Positions 46,864 to 55,416 of a DNA stretch of 64,000 nt are shown piece by piece. Position numbers and translations under genes: made by a program. The notes under the pieces are model-generated. The model did not search any database, was not told the DNA's origin, and was given only the letters and a program-made list of their open reading frames with translations. Positions within the stretch are counted from its first letter, which is position 1. Each line of letters opens with the position of its first letter. The stretch is from Cyclobacteriaceae bacterium (GTDB taxonomy: Bacteria; Bacteroidota; Bacteroidia; Cytophagales; Cyclobacteriaceae): positions 124,001 through 188,000 of the forward strand of contig JALHOT010000004.1 in NCBI GenBank assembly GCA_022842845.1, in the 5' to 3' direction.

Positions 46864-48180
46864 ATGGAACAGGAAAAAATAGTTGTAGGTCTCGATATAG
46901 GCACAACTAAGATTTGCGCGATCGTTGGTCGCAAAAACGAGTTTGGTAAACTCGAAGTGTTAGGCATGGGCAAGGCAGAGAGCGAAGGCGTTGTGAAGGG
47001 CATCGTGTTTAATATTGATAAAACTGTCTATGCTATTGAAAAAGCTATCAAAGAAGCCAGTGATCAGTCAGGTATTGATATCGGAGTGGTCAATGTAGGC
47101 ATTGCAGGTCAACACATACGTAGCTTTGTACAACACGGTGGTATTACGCGTTCTTCTAAGGAAGACGAAATCACGGTGGATGATGTAGAGCGCCTGACCC
47201 AGGATATGTACCGCATGGTAGTTCCTCCGGGTAGTCAGATCATTCACGTAATGCCACAAGATTATATGGTCGATTACGAGGAAGGTATCAAAGAACCTGT
47301 AGGTATGTCGGGCGTGCGTCTTGAGGCTGATTTCCATGTAATCACTGCGCAAACCAATGCTATCAATAATATTCACAAGTGTGTGCGCAAGGCAGGATTG
47401 GAAATTGAAGATTTAATCCTTGAGCCCCTGGCTTCCAGTTTGGCTGTACTCAGTGATGAAGAAAAAGAAGCAGGTGTTTGTCTTATCGACATTGGTGGTG
47501 GTACTACCGATATTGCAATATTCTATGATAACATCATTCGTCACTCAGCTGTCATTCCTTTTGGTGGTAACATCGTTACCAACGATATCAAGCAAGGGCT
47601 CATGGTATTGCAACAGCAAGCCGAGCGTTTAAAGACTTCATTCGGACGTGCTATTGCCGAAGAAGCAAATGCCAATGAAATAGTAGCTATACCAGGTATC
47701 AGAAATCGCGACACCAAAGAGATTTCAGTAAAGAATCTTTCCAACATCATTCAGGCCAGAATGGAGGAGATTATTGAAATGGCTCATGCTGAAATTATCA
47801 GCTCTGGTTACGAAAACAGATTGGCTGGTGGAATTGTGATTACAGGTGGCGGAGCCCAGTTGGCCAATCTCAAGCAACTGGTTGAGTACATGACTGGCAT
47901 GGATACCCGCATAGGTTATCCAAACGAACATCTTGGAAAAGGTAAAGTAGAAATCGTAAAGAGCCCTATGTATGCAACAGCCGTAGGACTCGTGTTATCC
48001 GGCTTCCGTTCACTTGACGAAAGAGAAGATCGTTACAGAGAGGCGAGAGAAGTAATCAGAACAGTAAAGGCAAAGAAACCTGTAAGCGCTCCTTCATCTT
48101 CAAAGAATTTCTTTAACGATATTCTTACCAAGACGAAGAGTTTGTTGATAGATGATTTGAATGATAAGAATGAGTACTAG
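46864..48180 (+). CDS. ftsA: Cell division protein FtsA
   Basis: A 438-residue actin-like ATPase that tethers FtsZ to the membrane. The actin-fold phosphate loops GLDIGTTKICAIVG (residue ~9) and LIDIGGGTTDIAIF (near 205), the SHS2 (1C) domain in between, and VITGGGAQLANLKQLVEY are typical. The C terminus ends with a short amphipathic helix (NFFNDILTKTKSLLIDDLND), the membrane-targeting sequence. A 100-bp gap with a long hairpin separates it from ftsZ. Confidence 0.97.
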   Translation: MEQEKIVVGLDIGTTKICAIVGRKNEFGKLEVLGMGKAESEGVVKGIVFNIDKTVYAIEKAIKEASDQSGIDIGVVNVGIAGQHIRSFVQHGGITRSSKEDEITVDDVERLTQDMYRMVVPPGSQIIHVMPQDYMVDYEEGIKEPVGMSGVRLEADFHVITAQTNAINNIHKCVRKAGLEIEDLILEPLASSLAVLSDEEKEAGVCLIDIGGGTTDIAIFYDNIIRHSAVIPFGGNIVTNDIKQGLMVLQQQAERLKTSFGRAIAEEANANEIVAIPGIRNRDTKEISVKNLSNIIQARMEEIIEMAHAEIISSGYENRLAGGIVITGGGAQLANLKQLVEYMTGMDTRIGYPNEHLGKGKVEIVKSPMYATAVGLVLSGFRSLDEREDRYREAREVIRTVKAKKPVSAPSSSKNFFNDILTKTKSLLIDDLNDKNEY

Positions 48181-48186
48181 ACTTTA

Positions 48187-48245
48187 AGACGTTAGTAGCA
48201 AGACATAAGACTACGTTCAAGTCTAATGTCTTACTACTAAAGTCT
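48187..48245 (+). repeat. Long inverted repeat between ftsA and ftsZ
   Basis: Arms at 48187-48211 and 48221-48245 (25 bp each) pair at 22 positions around a 9-base loop. Both arms contain AGACATWAGAC and TTAGTAG words. There is no T tract, so it is probably not a simple terminator. It could be a dispersed palindromic element or an RNA structure that sets the relative levels of FtsA and FtsZ. Confidence 0.75.
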
Positions 48246-48280
48246 CACTACTAATAGAACAACCACTAAATCAAAAGAAT

Positions 48281-49840
48281 ATGTTTGAATCAGGATATAA
48301 ATTCGAAATCCCCAAACACCACAAGTCAATTATTAAAGTAATTGGCGTAGGAGGCGGAGGAAGCAATGCGGTGAACCACATGTTCAAGCAGGGCATTAAA
48401 GATGTAGAATTTGTGGTGGTCAACACCGATGCACAGGCGCTTAACAGTAGTCCTGTTCCTTATAAATTACAAATAGGTACCAACCTCACCGAAGGACTTG
48501 GCTGTGGTGCTAATCCTGATGTAGGACGTGCAGCGGCCATTGAAAGTCGTGAACAGATCCGAGAAATGCTTAACGGCACTAAAATGGTTTTTGTTACTGC
48601 CGGTATGGGAGGCGGAACGGGAACAGGTGCAGCACCGGTGCTTGCCAAGATTGCTAAAGAAATGGATATCCTGACAGTGGGGATTATTACTGTGCCATTT
48701 GGTTGGGAAGGGAAAAAGAAATTTGCACAAGCGCAGATTGGTATAGATGAGTTGCGTCAAAACTGTGATACAGTATTGATGATCCTGAACGATAAGCTTC
48801 GTGAGATATATGGCAACTTGCCCATTGGTCAGGCTTTTGCACAAGCTGATAATGTCTTAACAACTGCTGCTAAGGGTATAGCAGAGATTATAACACTTAC
48901 TGGTCACGTTAACGTTGACTTCCAGGATGTGCGCACCGTGATGCTTAATGCAGGTGCTGCAGTGATGGGTACCGCAGAAACAAGAGGTGATACACGCGCT
49001 AAGAAAGCTGCAGAGTCTGCACTTTCCTCACCGCTGCTCGATAACCGCGACATTATGGGTGCCAAGCGTATTCTCCTCTCTATCTTCTCAGGTTTGGAAG
49101 TGGAACTATCCATGGATGAGTTAAGTGAAATCACTGAATATATTCAGGCGCAGGCGGGGCAGGAAGCAGAAATGATTTTTGGTCATGGTGTTGATGAGGC
49201 ATTGGGCGACCGCATCCGTGTAACAGTAATCGCCACTGGTTTTGATGCAGAAGCCAAAAAGCAGGTAAAAAAGGAAGAAACAAAAAAAGTTCATGACCTC
49301 GATCGATCACAAGGTTGGTTGTTCGAGGCGAAGGAAGCGAAGGATGCCCCTATGGCCGGTAGGGTTGAGCCTGAATTGAAATCTCAAAAGTTTAAAATTG
49401 AGGAAGAAGATGACGACACACCTGCTTCACGTGAAGTCGTTTTTACCACCAATTTCTCAAAGCCAAGCGCTTCTTTTGACTTGGAGGATGATGACGATGG
49501 TGAAGACGGGTTATTCAGAGGGGAAGATGAATTTGATAACAGCGTAGAGGCCTTTGGAGATCAAAAGATCAACGATGACGGCATGATGGAATTACGTTCA
49601 ACGCGTGAGCGTCTTCGTCAGCAAGCTGAACTTCGTAAGAATAAATTGAAAGAAGGTAGAAAGTCTGAAATGACTAAAGAGGAGTTCAGTGAAAAGTGGG
49701 CTTTGCCAGCTTACATGCGCAGAGGTGTTAAAATGCAGGACGTTCCGCATTCATCAGAACCTTTTATTTCTAAGTATAATTTAAATGATGATAACAACAT
49801 TTTAGGGAACAATAAATTCTTACACGATAATGTTGACTGA
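48281..49840 (+). CDS. ftsZ: Cell division GTPase FtsZ
   Basis: A 519-residue tubulin homologue that forms the division ring. IKVIGVGGGGSNAVNHM starts the GTPase domain, the tubulin signature is GMGGGTGTGAAPV (near residue 108), and NADNVLTTAAK-like QADNVLTTAAKGIAEI and TVIATGFD follow. After residue ~330 comes a long acidic linker (EEEDDDTPAS, LEDDDDGEDG). The protein-binding tail motif WALPAYMRRGVKM lies ~45 residues before the end rather than at the end, with an extra tail closing the protein. Two terminator-like hairpins follow. Confidence 0.98.
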   Translation: MFESGYKFEIPKHHKSIIKVIGVGGGGSNAVNHMFKQGIKDVEFVVVNTDAQALNSSPVPYKLQIGTNLTEGLGCGANPDVGRAAAIESREQIREMLNGTKMVFVTAGMGGGTGTGAAPVLAKIAKEMDILTVGIITVPFGWEGKKKFAQAQIGIDELRQNCDTVLMILNDKLREIYGNLPIGQAFAQADNVLTTAAKGIAEIITLTGHVNVDFQDVRTVMLNAGAAVMGTAETRGDTRAKKAAESALSSPLLDNRDIMGAKRILLSIFSGLEVELSMDELSEITEYIQAQAGQEAEMIFGHGVDEALGDRIRVTVIATGFDAEAKKQVKKEETKKVHDLDRSQGWLFEAKEAKDAPMAGRVEPELKSQKFKIEEEDDDTPASREVVFTTNFSKPSASFDLEDDDDGEDGLFRGEDEFDNSVEAFGDQKINDDGMMELRSTRERLRQQAELRKNKLKEGRKSEMTKEEFSEKWALPAYMRRGVKMQDVPHSSEPFISKYNLNDDNNILGNNKFLHDNVD

Positions 49841-49844
49841 TATT

Positions 49845-49936
49845 GGCATGGCCGTTATGACAGGTACTTTACTCCATTCGTAGTGGTTGTTGGTAGTAAA
49901 TATTTTTAGCCGGTAACGGCATGCCTTTCTTTTTTA
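49845..49936 (+). terminator. Long-loop hairpin with T tract after ftsZ
   Basis: GGCATGGCCGTTA (49845-49857) pairs with TAACGGCATGCC (49914-49925) with one bulged base, leaving a loop of ~56 bases, then a T-rich run TTTCTTTTTT. The long loop is unusual; a terminator role is likely but not certain. Confidence 0.6.
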
Positions 49937-49978
49937 GTGTTGCAGGTCTGTTGTACCTGACCATTTTTTCAACGCAAG

Positions 49979-50007
49979 AAGCCCCGCATAGCAGGGGCTT
50001 TTTGTTT
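49979..50007 (+). terminator. Rho-independent terminator of the dcw cluster
   Basis: AAGCCCC (49979-49985) and GGGGCTT (49994-50000) form a 7-bp GC-rich stem with an 8-base loop, followed by TTTGTTT. It lies between ftsZ and the next gene on the same strand. Confidence 0.88.
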
Positions 50008-50048
50008 ATAGACATGCGAGCCTTCTTTTTAATTTATTACCTTACGTT

Positions 50049-51053
50049 ATGAAGAAACGTAAAGTATTGATTGGTTTGCTGCTCTTTTCCGCAACTGTAT
50101 ACTTAGCCGGCTCAAGGCCTGATACACCCGTTTTTAACCTTAACCTTCCGCAAGTACCTGCTGAGCCTGAGGCTTTAGAAACCTATGTTCGTGAGAATGA
50201 AGCGAGGCATAAGCTTAAGAAAGACAATGAAGCCAGGATTGTCTGGCTGAACGATTCCTTAAAACAAAAAACAGACTATGCAGTAGTTTACCTCCATGGT
50301 TTCAGTGCAAGTCAGGAAGAGGGTAATCCCATCCATCGAGATTTTGCCAGGCAGTTTGGCTGTAATCTTTACCTGGCACGCTTAGCTGATCATGGTGTAG
50401 ATACAACAGAAACCTTATTGCAGTTTACCGCAGATCGTTTGTGGGAATCGGCTAAACAAGCTTTAACCATTGGCAAGCAACTCGGTACGAAGGTCATTTT
50501 GATCAGTACTTCTACTGGAGGGACAGTGGCGCTAAAACTTGCTGCTGAGTATCCTGATGATGTATTTGCGCTTATTAACATGTCCCCCAACATTCGCATT
50601 AATAATCCTGCTGCCTTTCTGTTAAATGATCCTTGGGGTTTGCAGATTGCCCGAATGGTAATGGGCGGCAAGTATAATAAAACAGGCATCACACAAGATA
50701 ACGAGCGATGGCAATATTGGAATGGTCAATATCGATTGGAGGCAACCATACAATTGCAAGAGTTGTTGGAGCAGAGCATGGTGAAGGAGACCTTCAGAAA
50801 AGTAAAGCAGCCATCTTTAACACTTTACTATTATAAAAATGAGGAAGAGCAAGATCCTCAGGTAAAGGTAAGCGCTATGTTACGCATGCATGAACAATTA
50901 AGTACACCGGATTCTCTAAAGTTTGCTATTGCGGTGCCAACTGCTGGCGCGCATGTATTAGGCAGTAGCATGGCTTCGAAGGATGTACCGGCCGTTTATG
51001 CAGAGATAGTAAAATTTACCAAGCAAACACTCCAGTTAAATTTTAAGCAGTAG
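50049..51053 (+). CDS. Exported alpha/beta hydrolase (esterase-like)
   Basis: A 334-residue protein with an N-terminal hydrophobic signal or anchor (VLIGLLLFSATVYLAGS). The alpha/beta hydrolase elements are VVYLHGFSASQEEGNP (oxyanion loop), STSTGG with Ser nucleophile and GAHVLGSS near the C terminus with the likely catalytic His. It is similar in layout to carboxylesterase/monoacylglycerol lipase-like enzymes. The substrate is unknown. It starts a four-gene run on the + strand whose members have no obvious common pathway. Confidence 0.87.
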   Translation: MKKRKVLIGLLLFSATVYLAGSRPDTPVFNLNLPQVPAEPEALETYVRENEARHKLKKDNEARIVWLNDSLKQKTDYAVVYLHGFSASQEEGNPIHRDFARQFGCNLYLARLADHGVDTTETLLQFTADRLWESAKQALTIGKQLGTKVILISTSTGGTVALKLAAEYPDDVFALINMSPNIRINNPAAFLLNDPWGLQIARMVMGGKYNKTGITQDNERWQYWNGQYRLEATIQLQELLEQSMVKETFRKVKQPSLTLYYYKNEEEQDPQVKVSAMLRMHEQLSTPDSLKFAIAVPTAGAHVLGSSMASKDVPAVYAEIVKFTKQTLQLNFKQ

Positions 51054-51067
51054 TACAACCCAGTAGC

Positions 51068-51634
51068 ATGCAACAGTTTTTAGATCAATACGGATACCTT
51101 GCACTGTTGGTGGGTACTTTCTTTGAAGGAGAGACAGCTATTCTGATTGCCTCTTCACTCATTCATAAAGGCTTTTTTGATTTCCCATATACAGTATTTT
51201 TTGCCTTTACAGGTTCATTTATCAGCGACTGGATCTATTATATGATAGGCAGGTTAAACGGTAAATATTTCATTGACCGCAAGCCAAAATTAAAGGCCTT
51301 GGTGTCACCAATCACTAACCTGTTTCAGCGATATCAGTTACAGCTTCTCTTAAGCTATCGGTTTTTGTACGGCTTTAGGGTGATTATTCCCGTAGTTTTT
51401 GGAATGAGTGGCTTAACTCCATCCCGGTATTTATTGTTTACAATAGTATCTGGTTTATTTTGGGCTACCGTGGTAAGTACAGTAGGGTATTTTGTGGGAT
51501 CTATTTTTAAACTGGATACAAGTTCATTTGAGAATAATTTTGGTTATGTAGTCATCGGTTTTACCACTTTTGGTTTGCTGATTGGCTATATTGTCAAACG
51601 GATTGTCAACAACTCACTGCATTTAAATTCTTAG
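51068..51634 (+). CDS. DedA-family membrane protein
   Basis: A 188-residue protein with four to five membrane segments and the DedA (SNARE-associated/VTT) pattern: an N-terminal FFEGETAILIASSLI segment with conserved acidic residues, GSFISDWIYYMIGR, and a Phe/Arg/Gly-rich middle (RYQLQLLLSYRFLYGFRVIIP) followed by FGMSG. DedA proteins are linked to recycling of undecaprenyl phosphate and phospholipid flipping. It lies 14 bp after the hydrolase gene, so it is probably cotranscribed with it. Confidence 0.92.
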   Translation: MQQFLDQYGYLALLVGTFFEGETAILIASSLIHKGFFDFPYTVFFAFTGSFISDWIYYMIGRLNGKYFIDRKPKLKALVSPITNLFQRYQLQLLLSYRFLYGFRVIIPVVFGMSGLTPSRYLLFTIVSGLFWATVVSTVGYFVGSIFKLDTSSFENNFGYVVIGFTTFGLLIGYIVKRIVNNSLHLNS

Positions 51635-51659
51635 TGATTAAATTACTCTTTTCAATTAT

Positions 51660-52649
51660 ATGGAATATAGACGTCTCGGAAAATCAGGCCTTCAGGTAAG
51701 TGCGCTTTCTTTTGGTTCATGGTTAACTTTTGGTAAACAAATTGAAAACGGACTGGCCGAAGAGTTAATGACTATTGCTTATGATAATGGCATCAATTTT
51801 TTTGACAATGCAGAGATTTATGCAAGGGGCAAATCTGAAGAAGTGATGGGTGCCATCTTGAAAAAAAAGGGATGGTCGCGCGATAGCTATATCGTATCAA
51901 GCAAAGTATTTTTTGGTTTAGGCGGAAAGGATCTGAAACCTACGCAAAAAGGCCTTCACCGAAAGCACGTGGTTGAAGCTTGTGAACAAGCCCTGAAACG
52001 CTTTCAGCTTGATTACCTGGATTTGTATTTCTGCCATCGCCCTGATAAACAAACGCCTATAGAGGAAACAGTGTGGACCATGCACAATCTAATTCAGCAA
52101 GGAAAAATTTTGTATTGGGGTACAAGCGAGTGGAGTGCACAGGAAATCATGGAAGCGCATATGGTGGCACAGCGCTACTCTTTAATTGGACCAACCATGG
52201 AGCAACCACAGTACAATATGCTCGAGCGTAATAAGGTAGAAGGTGAATTTAACCAGCTTTATAAAACCGTTGGACTCGGCACCACTATTTGGTCACCTTT
52301 GGCTTCTGGAGTGCTTACCGGAAAATATAATGATGGTTTCCCGGATGGAACCAGGCTTGGCATTGAAGGACTGGATTGGTTGCGCGATAATGCTTTGGTT
52401 GAAGCCAACCTTAAGCGAGTGCGTGAGTTAACAAAATTTGCATTCGACATTGGTATGACTATGCCCATCTTAGCCTTGGCATGGTGCTTAAAGAATGAAA
52501 ATGTGAGTACCGTAATTTTAGGCGCTTCAAAAACTTCTCAGTTAACAGAAAATTTTAAGGCCCTCGAAGGAGCAGAGCGTTTAACGCCTGCGATCATGGA
52601 ACAGATTGAGCAGATTCTGAAGAACAAACCAGCACCACCACCGTTTTAA
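51660..52649 (+). CDS. NADPH-dependent aldo/keto reductase
   Basis: A 329-residue cytoplasmic TIM-barrel oxidoreductase of the type related to potassium channel beta subunits. The catalytic tetrad is seen as Asp and Tyr in DNAEIYARGKSEEVMG, Lys in SSKVF and His in CHRPD. NADPH-binding residues lie in STVILGASKTSQLTEN near the C terminus. The natural substrate cannot be told from sequence. It starts 25 bp after the dedA-like gene. Confidence 0.95.
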   Translation: MEYRRLGKSGLQVSALSFGSWLTFGKQIENGLAEELMTIAYDNGINFFDNAEIYARGKSEEVMGAILKKKGWSRDSYIVSSKVFFGLGGKDLKPTQKGLHRKHVVEACEQALKRFQLDYLDLYFCHRPDKQTPIEETVWTMHNLIQQGKILYWGTSEWSAQEIMEAHMVAQRYSLIGPTMEQPQYNMLERNKVEGEFNQLYKTVGLGTTIWSPLASGVLTGKYNDGFPDGTRLGIEGLDWLRDNALVEANLKRVRELTKFAFDIGMTMPILALAWCLKNENVSTVILGASKTSQLTENFKALEGAERLTPAIMEQIEQILKNKPAPPPF

Positions 52650-52689
52650 GTTAAGAGCCAAGCGCTCTAAAATCTGGTAATTATTAAGA

Positions 52690-53106
52690 ATGATGATCCG
52701 TATTGCCATCGTTATTCTACTCAGTACATGTTTTACTGGGCAAGCACAAACACAAGTGCTTGACGAAATTCGTATGAGTATTTATTTTGGCGGTGGCAGT
52801 TACGATATCGATGAATTTCAACAACAAGCGCTCTATCACTGGCTCGATTCCATTCCTCACCTCGATCGCTATGAAGTGCATTTAATCAGCCATACTGATC
52901 CTATTGGGGGTAAGCGTTATAACGAATGGTTATCCAAAATGAGAAGCGAGTCGGTTGAACAACTCATCCTGCAAAAAAATATTCCGGCACATAAAATCAG
53001 CAGAAAAGATTGGGGTCTTAATAACGCTGTGTACAGTAACCAAAGCTACAGAGGTATGCAGATGAACCGCAGGGTGGATGTCATCCTTTATCCGATTGTA
53101 TTCTAA
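52690..53106 (+). CDS. Small OmpA-like exported protein
   Basis: A 138-residue protein with a signal peptide (IAIVILLSTCFTGQA). The rest is a single OmpA C-terminal-like domain: IYFGGGSYDIDEF, ISHTDPIGGKRYNEWLSKMR, and NRRVDVILYP at the end. Such domains bind the diaminopimelate of peptidoglycan, in line with the DAP-type MurE here. The usual Asn/Asp in the loop is partly changed (HTDPIG). There is no beta barrel and no lipobox, so it is probably a soluble periplasmic wall-binding protein. Confidence 0.88.
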   Translation: MMIRIAIVILLSTCFTGQAQTQVLDEIRMSIYFGGGSYDIDEFQQQALYHWLDSIPHLDRYEVHLISHTDPIGGKRYNEWLSKMRSESVEQLILQKNIPAHKISRKDWGLNNAVYSNQSYRGMQMNRRVDVILYPIVF

Positions 53107-53295
53107 ACCCTTGCCTTCTCTTAGGCTGTCCGAAAAAGAACACCTCTTTTCATTAGCGAACGTGCATCAATCCTAAAAAGATGATTTTTGGCCCATTTTA
53201 GGCCTTTTTTCCTTGGCATTATATTGGTCATGCCACAGGCGATTGTGGCCACAAGTGTTACCAGGCTTGATGGTTTTACGTCTAAAACTAAAAGC
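53107..53295 (-). mobile_element. Possible end remnant of an insertion sequence
   Basis: AGGCTGTCCGAAAAAGA starting near 53123 resembles the terminal inverted repeats of many Bacteroidetes insertion sequences (GGCTGTCC/GGACAGCC ends). Reading leftward on the minus strand, a frame ends in KNHLFRIDARSLMKRG at its stop near 53121, as a transposase tail would. There is no second end, no catalytic motif and no target duplication visible. The sequence may be an old fragment or merely similar. Confidence 0.3.
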
Positions 53296-53982
53296 ATGAT
53301 CAGACTTAAAGACATTGATAAATACGTGGATTCTCGCTTTCAGCGCACGTTTATCTTGAAAGGTGTTAATCTCGAAATAAAACAAGGAGAATTTGTAACC
53401 ATCATGGGGCCAAGTGGTGCCGGCAAATCTTCATTGATGAACATCATTGGCATGTTGGATGAACCATCAGCAGGTGAATACTTCTTTTTTGACGATCCTG
53501 TTCATCGCCTAAAGGAAAAGCAGAAAAGTGACATGCATAAAAATTATATCGGCTTCATTTTTCAGGCTTATCACCTTATTGATGAGTTAACGGTTTACGA
53601 AAACATAGAGACGCCACTTCTCTACAAAGGTGTAGGCAGTAGTCAACGCAAAAGTATGGTAGCAGAGTTGCTAGACCGTTTTAATATGGTAGCCAAAAAG
53701 GATTTGTTTCCAGAACAATTATCCGGTGGTCAACAACAGTTGGTAGGTATTGCACGAGCCATCGTTGGGCAGCCCAAGTTATTACTGGCAGATGAGCCTA
53801 CAGGAAACCTGCATAGCGAACAGGGAAAGCAAATCATGGAAATTTTTAAGAAGCTGAATGAAGAAGGTATCACCATTATTCAGGTCACGCATTCAGAAGA
53901 AAATGCTCGTTATGGCAAGCGAATTATTCGCGTGGCAGATGGGGCTGTGGTTAGTGATGAATTGGTGGGGGTGAACGTTTAA
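53296..53982 (+). CDS. LolD/MacB-like ABC transporter ATP-binding protein
   Basis: A 228-residue ATPase. The ATG at 53296 is chosen because the family begins MIRLKDIDKYV; the longer frame upstream runs into the possible insertion-sequence fragment. Walker A is GPSGAGKSS, the signature LSGGQQQLVGIARAI, Walker B LLLADEPTGNL and the switch His in VTHSEEN. This type energises MacB/FtsX-like permeases that move lipoproteins or export peptides. No permease is adjacent; a TolC-like gene begins 11 bp downstream. Confidence 0.94.
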   Translation: MIRLKDIDKYVDSRFQRTFILKGVNLEIKQGEFVTIMGPSGAGKSSLMNIIGMLDEPSAGEYFFFDDPVHRLKEKQKSDMHKNYIGFIFQAYHLIDELTVYENIETPLLYKGVGSSQRKSMVAELLDRFNMVAKKDLFPEQLSGGQQQLVGIARAIVGQPKLLLADEPTGNLHSEQGKQIMEIFKKLNEEGITIIQVTHSEENARYGKRIIRVADGAVVSDELVGVNV

Positions 53983-53993
53983 AATATTGCTCA

Positions 53994-55337
53994 ATGAAGA
54001 AAAACAGTATACTATTAATTCTATCAAGCTTGTCATTCGCCTTTACGGCATATGCACAAGATGGTCAAATCACAAAACTATCTTTTAACGAGGCGGTAAA
54101 AATTGGCCTTGACAATAACCTCAATTTAAATCAACAAAAGAATAACCTTGAATTGAGTCAGGCCCAACGCATATCTGCTTACAGCAATATTGGGCCACGC
54201 CTTACTGCTTCTGCCCAAGCCTGGAGAACCTTGGGTAATCAGTTTATTGAACAAGAAGCACGTGTGGTGAATGATGCCAGAACGAATAACTTTTTCGGAA
54301 CCGTTAATGCATCCATGGTGCTTTTCAACGGACTGAACAGAGTGAGTGCAGTACAAGAATCTGGTGCCAGGTTAGATGCACAACAATATTTTATAAAGCG
54401 ATCAGAGCAAGATGTGATTTCTAATATCAGTAGTCAGTTTTTACAATGCTTGCTAGATCAGGAAGCGCTAACTATTGAAGAGCAAAATCTGGAACTTCAA
54501 AAAAGACAATTTAACCAAATAAAGGAGCAAGTAGCTTTAGGGGCCCGCGCTCCGGTAGATGAATACAATCAGGAGTTTCAGGTGAAAGATGCTGAATTAA
54601 AAGTGCTAAGAGCTAAAAACACTTTGCGTAACGATAAGGCTATTTTATCTAACACACTGTTACTCGATCCGGTCGAAAATTTTGATCTCACCAACCCTGA
54701 ATGGGATGTAGCCAAACTGGATATTGCAGAATACAGCTTAGAAGAAATGTATCAGCAAGCAGAAGCCAGGCGTGCAGATTTGCAGCGCGCCAAGGATCTG
54801 GAAAGTGCTTCTAAGTATAACGTAAGAGCTAACTTCTCTTCGGTGTTACCAACCTTATCAGCCTTTGCCGGTTATAACTCCCGTTACAGCAATGCCTCCA
54901 CACCAACTTTTGAAAATCAGTTGATGGATAATAAGAGAACGCAGTACGGCTTGCAGCTTGATATCCCAATTTTTACCAATTGGCAAAACAGAACTTCTTA
55001 TGTTCAGTCCAGGGTGACTTATGATAATGCCAAGCTTACCACCGAGGGAACAAAAATTACAGTGAAGAATGATGTGTTGAGGGCTTATCAGAATTTTCAA
55101 GATGCTATTCTGGCCTACCAGGCCAGTGGTGCACAACTAAAGGCAGCAGAGGTAAACTTCGGATTTCAAAAAGAGCGTTACGATTTAGCGATTACCGACC
55201 TGATTCAATTTACACAAGCAAGCCGCGATTATGTGCAGGCCCAAACAACCTTTGCGCAATCAAAGTACAGACTAATGTTCCAGAAAATCTTAATGGATTA
55301 TGCCTTGGGTACATTAAGTTTTGAAAGCATTCCTTAA
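53994..55337 (+). CDS. TolC-family outer membrane efflux channel
   Basis: A 447-residue protein with a signal peptide (MKKNSILLILSSLSFAFTAYA) and two outer membrane efflux (OEP) repeats: each has long coiled-coil helices (NNLELSQAQRISA ... LEEMYQQAEARRADLQ) and a short beta strand pair for the barrel. It should form the trimeric outer-membrane exit duct of an export system. It is placed 11 bp after the ABC ATPase gene, so they are probably one operon. The adaptor protein and permease are missing from it and must be supplied from elsewhere. Confidence 0.93.
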   Translation: MKKNSILLILSSLSFAFTAYAQDGQITKLSFNEAVKIGLDNNLNLNQQKNNLELSQAQRISAYSNIGPRLTASAQAWRTLGNQFIEQEARVVNDARTNNFFGTVNASMVLFNGLNRVSAVQESGARLDAQQYFIKRSEQDVISNISSQFLQCLLDQEALTIEEQNLELQKRQFNQIKEQVALGARAPVDEYNQEFQVKDAELKVLRAKNTLRNDKAILSNTLLLDPVENFDLTNPEWDVAKLDIAEYSLEEMYQQAEARRADLQRAKDLESASKYNVRANFSSVLPTLSAFAGYNSRYSNASTPTFENQLMDNKRTQYGLQLDIPIFTNWQNRTSYVQSRVTYDNAKLTTEGTKITVKNDVLRAYQNFQDAILAYQASGAQLKAAEVNFGFQKERYDLAITDLIQFTQASRDYVQAQTTFAQSKYRLMFQKILMDYALGTLSFESIP

Positions 55338-55366
55338 CCGGGGTATCCAACCAGACCACTCTTAAC

Positions 55367-55404
55367 CAAATAAAAAATCCTCTGAAAAGAGGATTTTTTA
55401 TTTG
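55367..55404. terminator. Bidirectional terminator between tolC-like gene and asnS
   Basis: CAAATAAAAAATCCTCT (55367-55383) pairs perfectly over 17 bp with 55388-55404 around a GAAA loop. A-rich left and T-rich right arms give a T tract in both directions, so it can end both convergent transcripts. Confidence 0.95.
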
Positions 55405-55416
55405 AGCATTTCAATA

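Noticed and set aside
48279-48286. TATGTTTG at the ftsZ start codon matching the -7 promoter consensus
   Set aside because: It contains the ATG itself and has no TTG at the right distance upstream.
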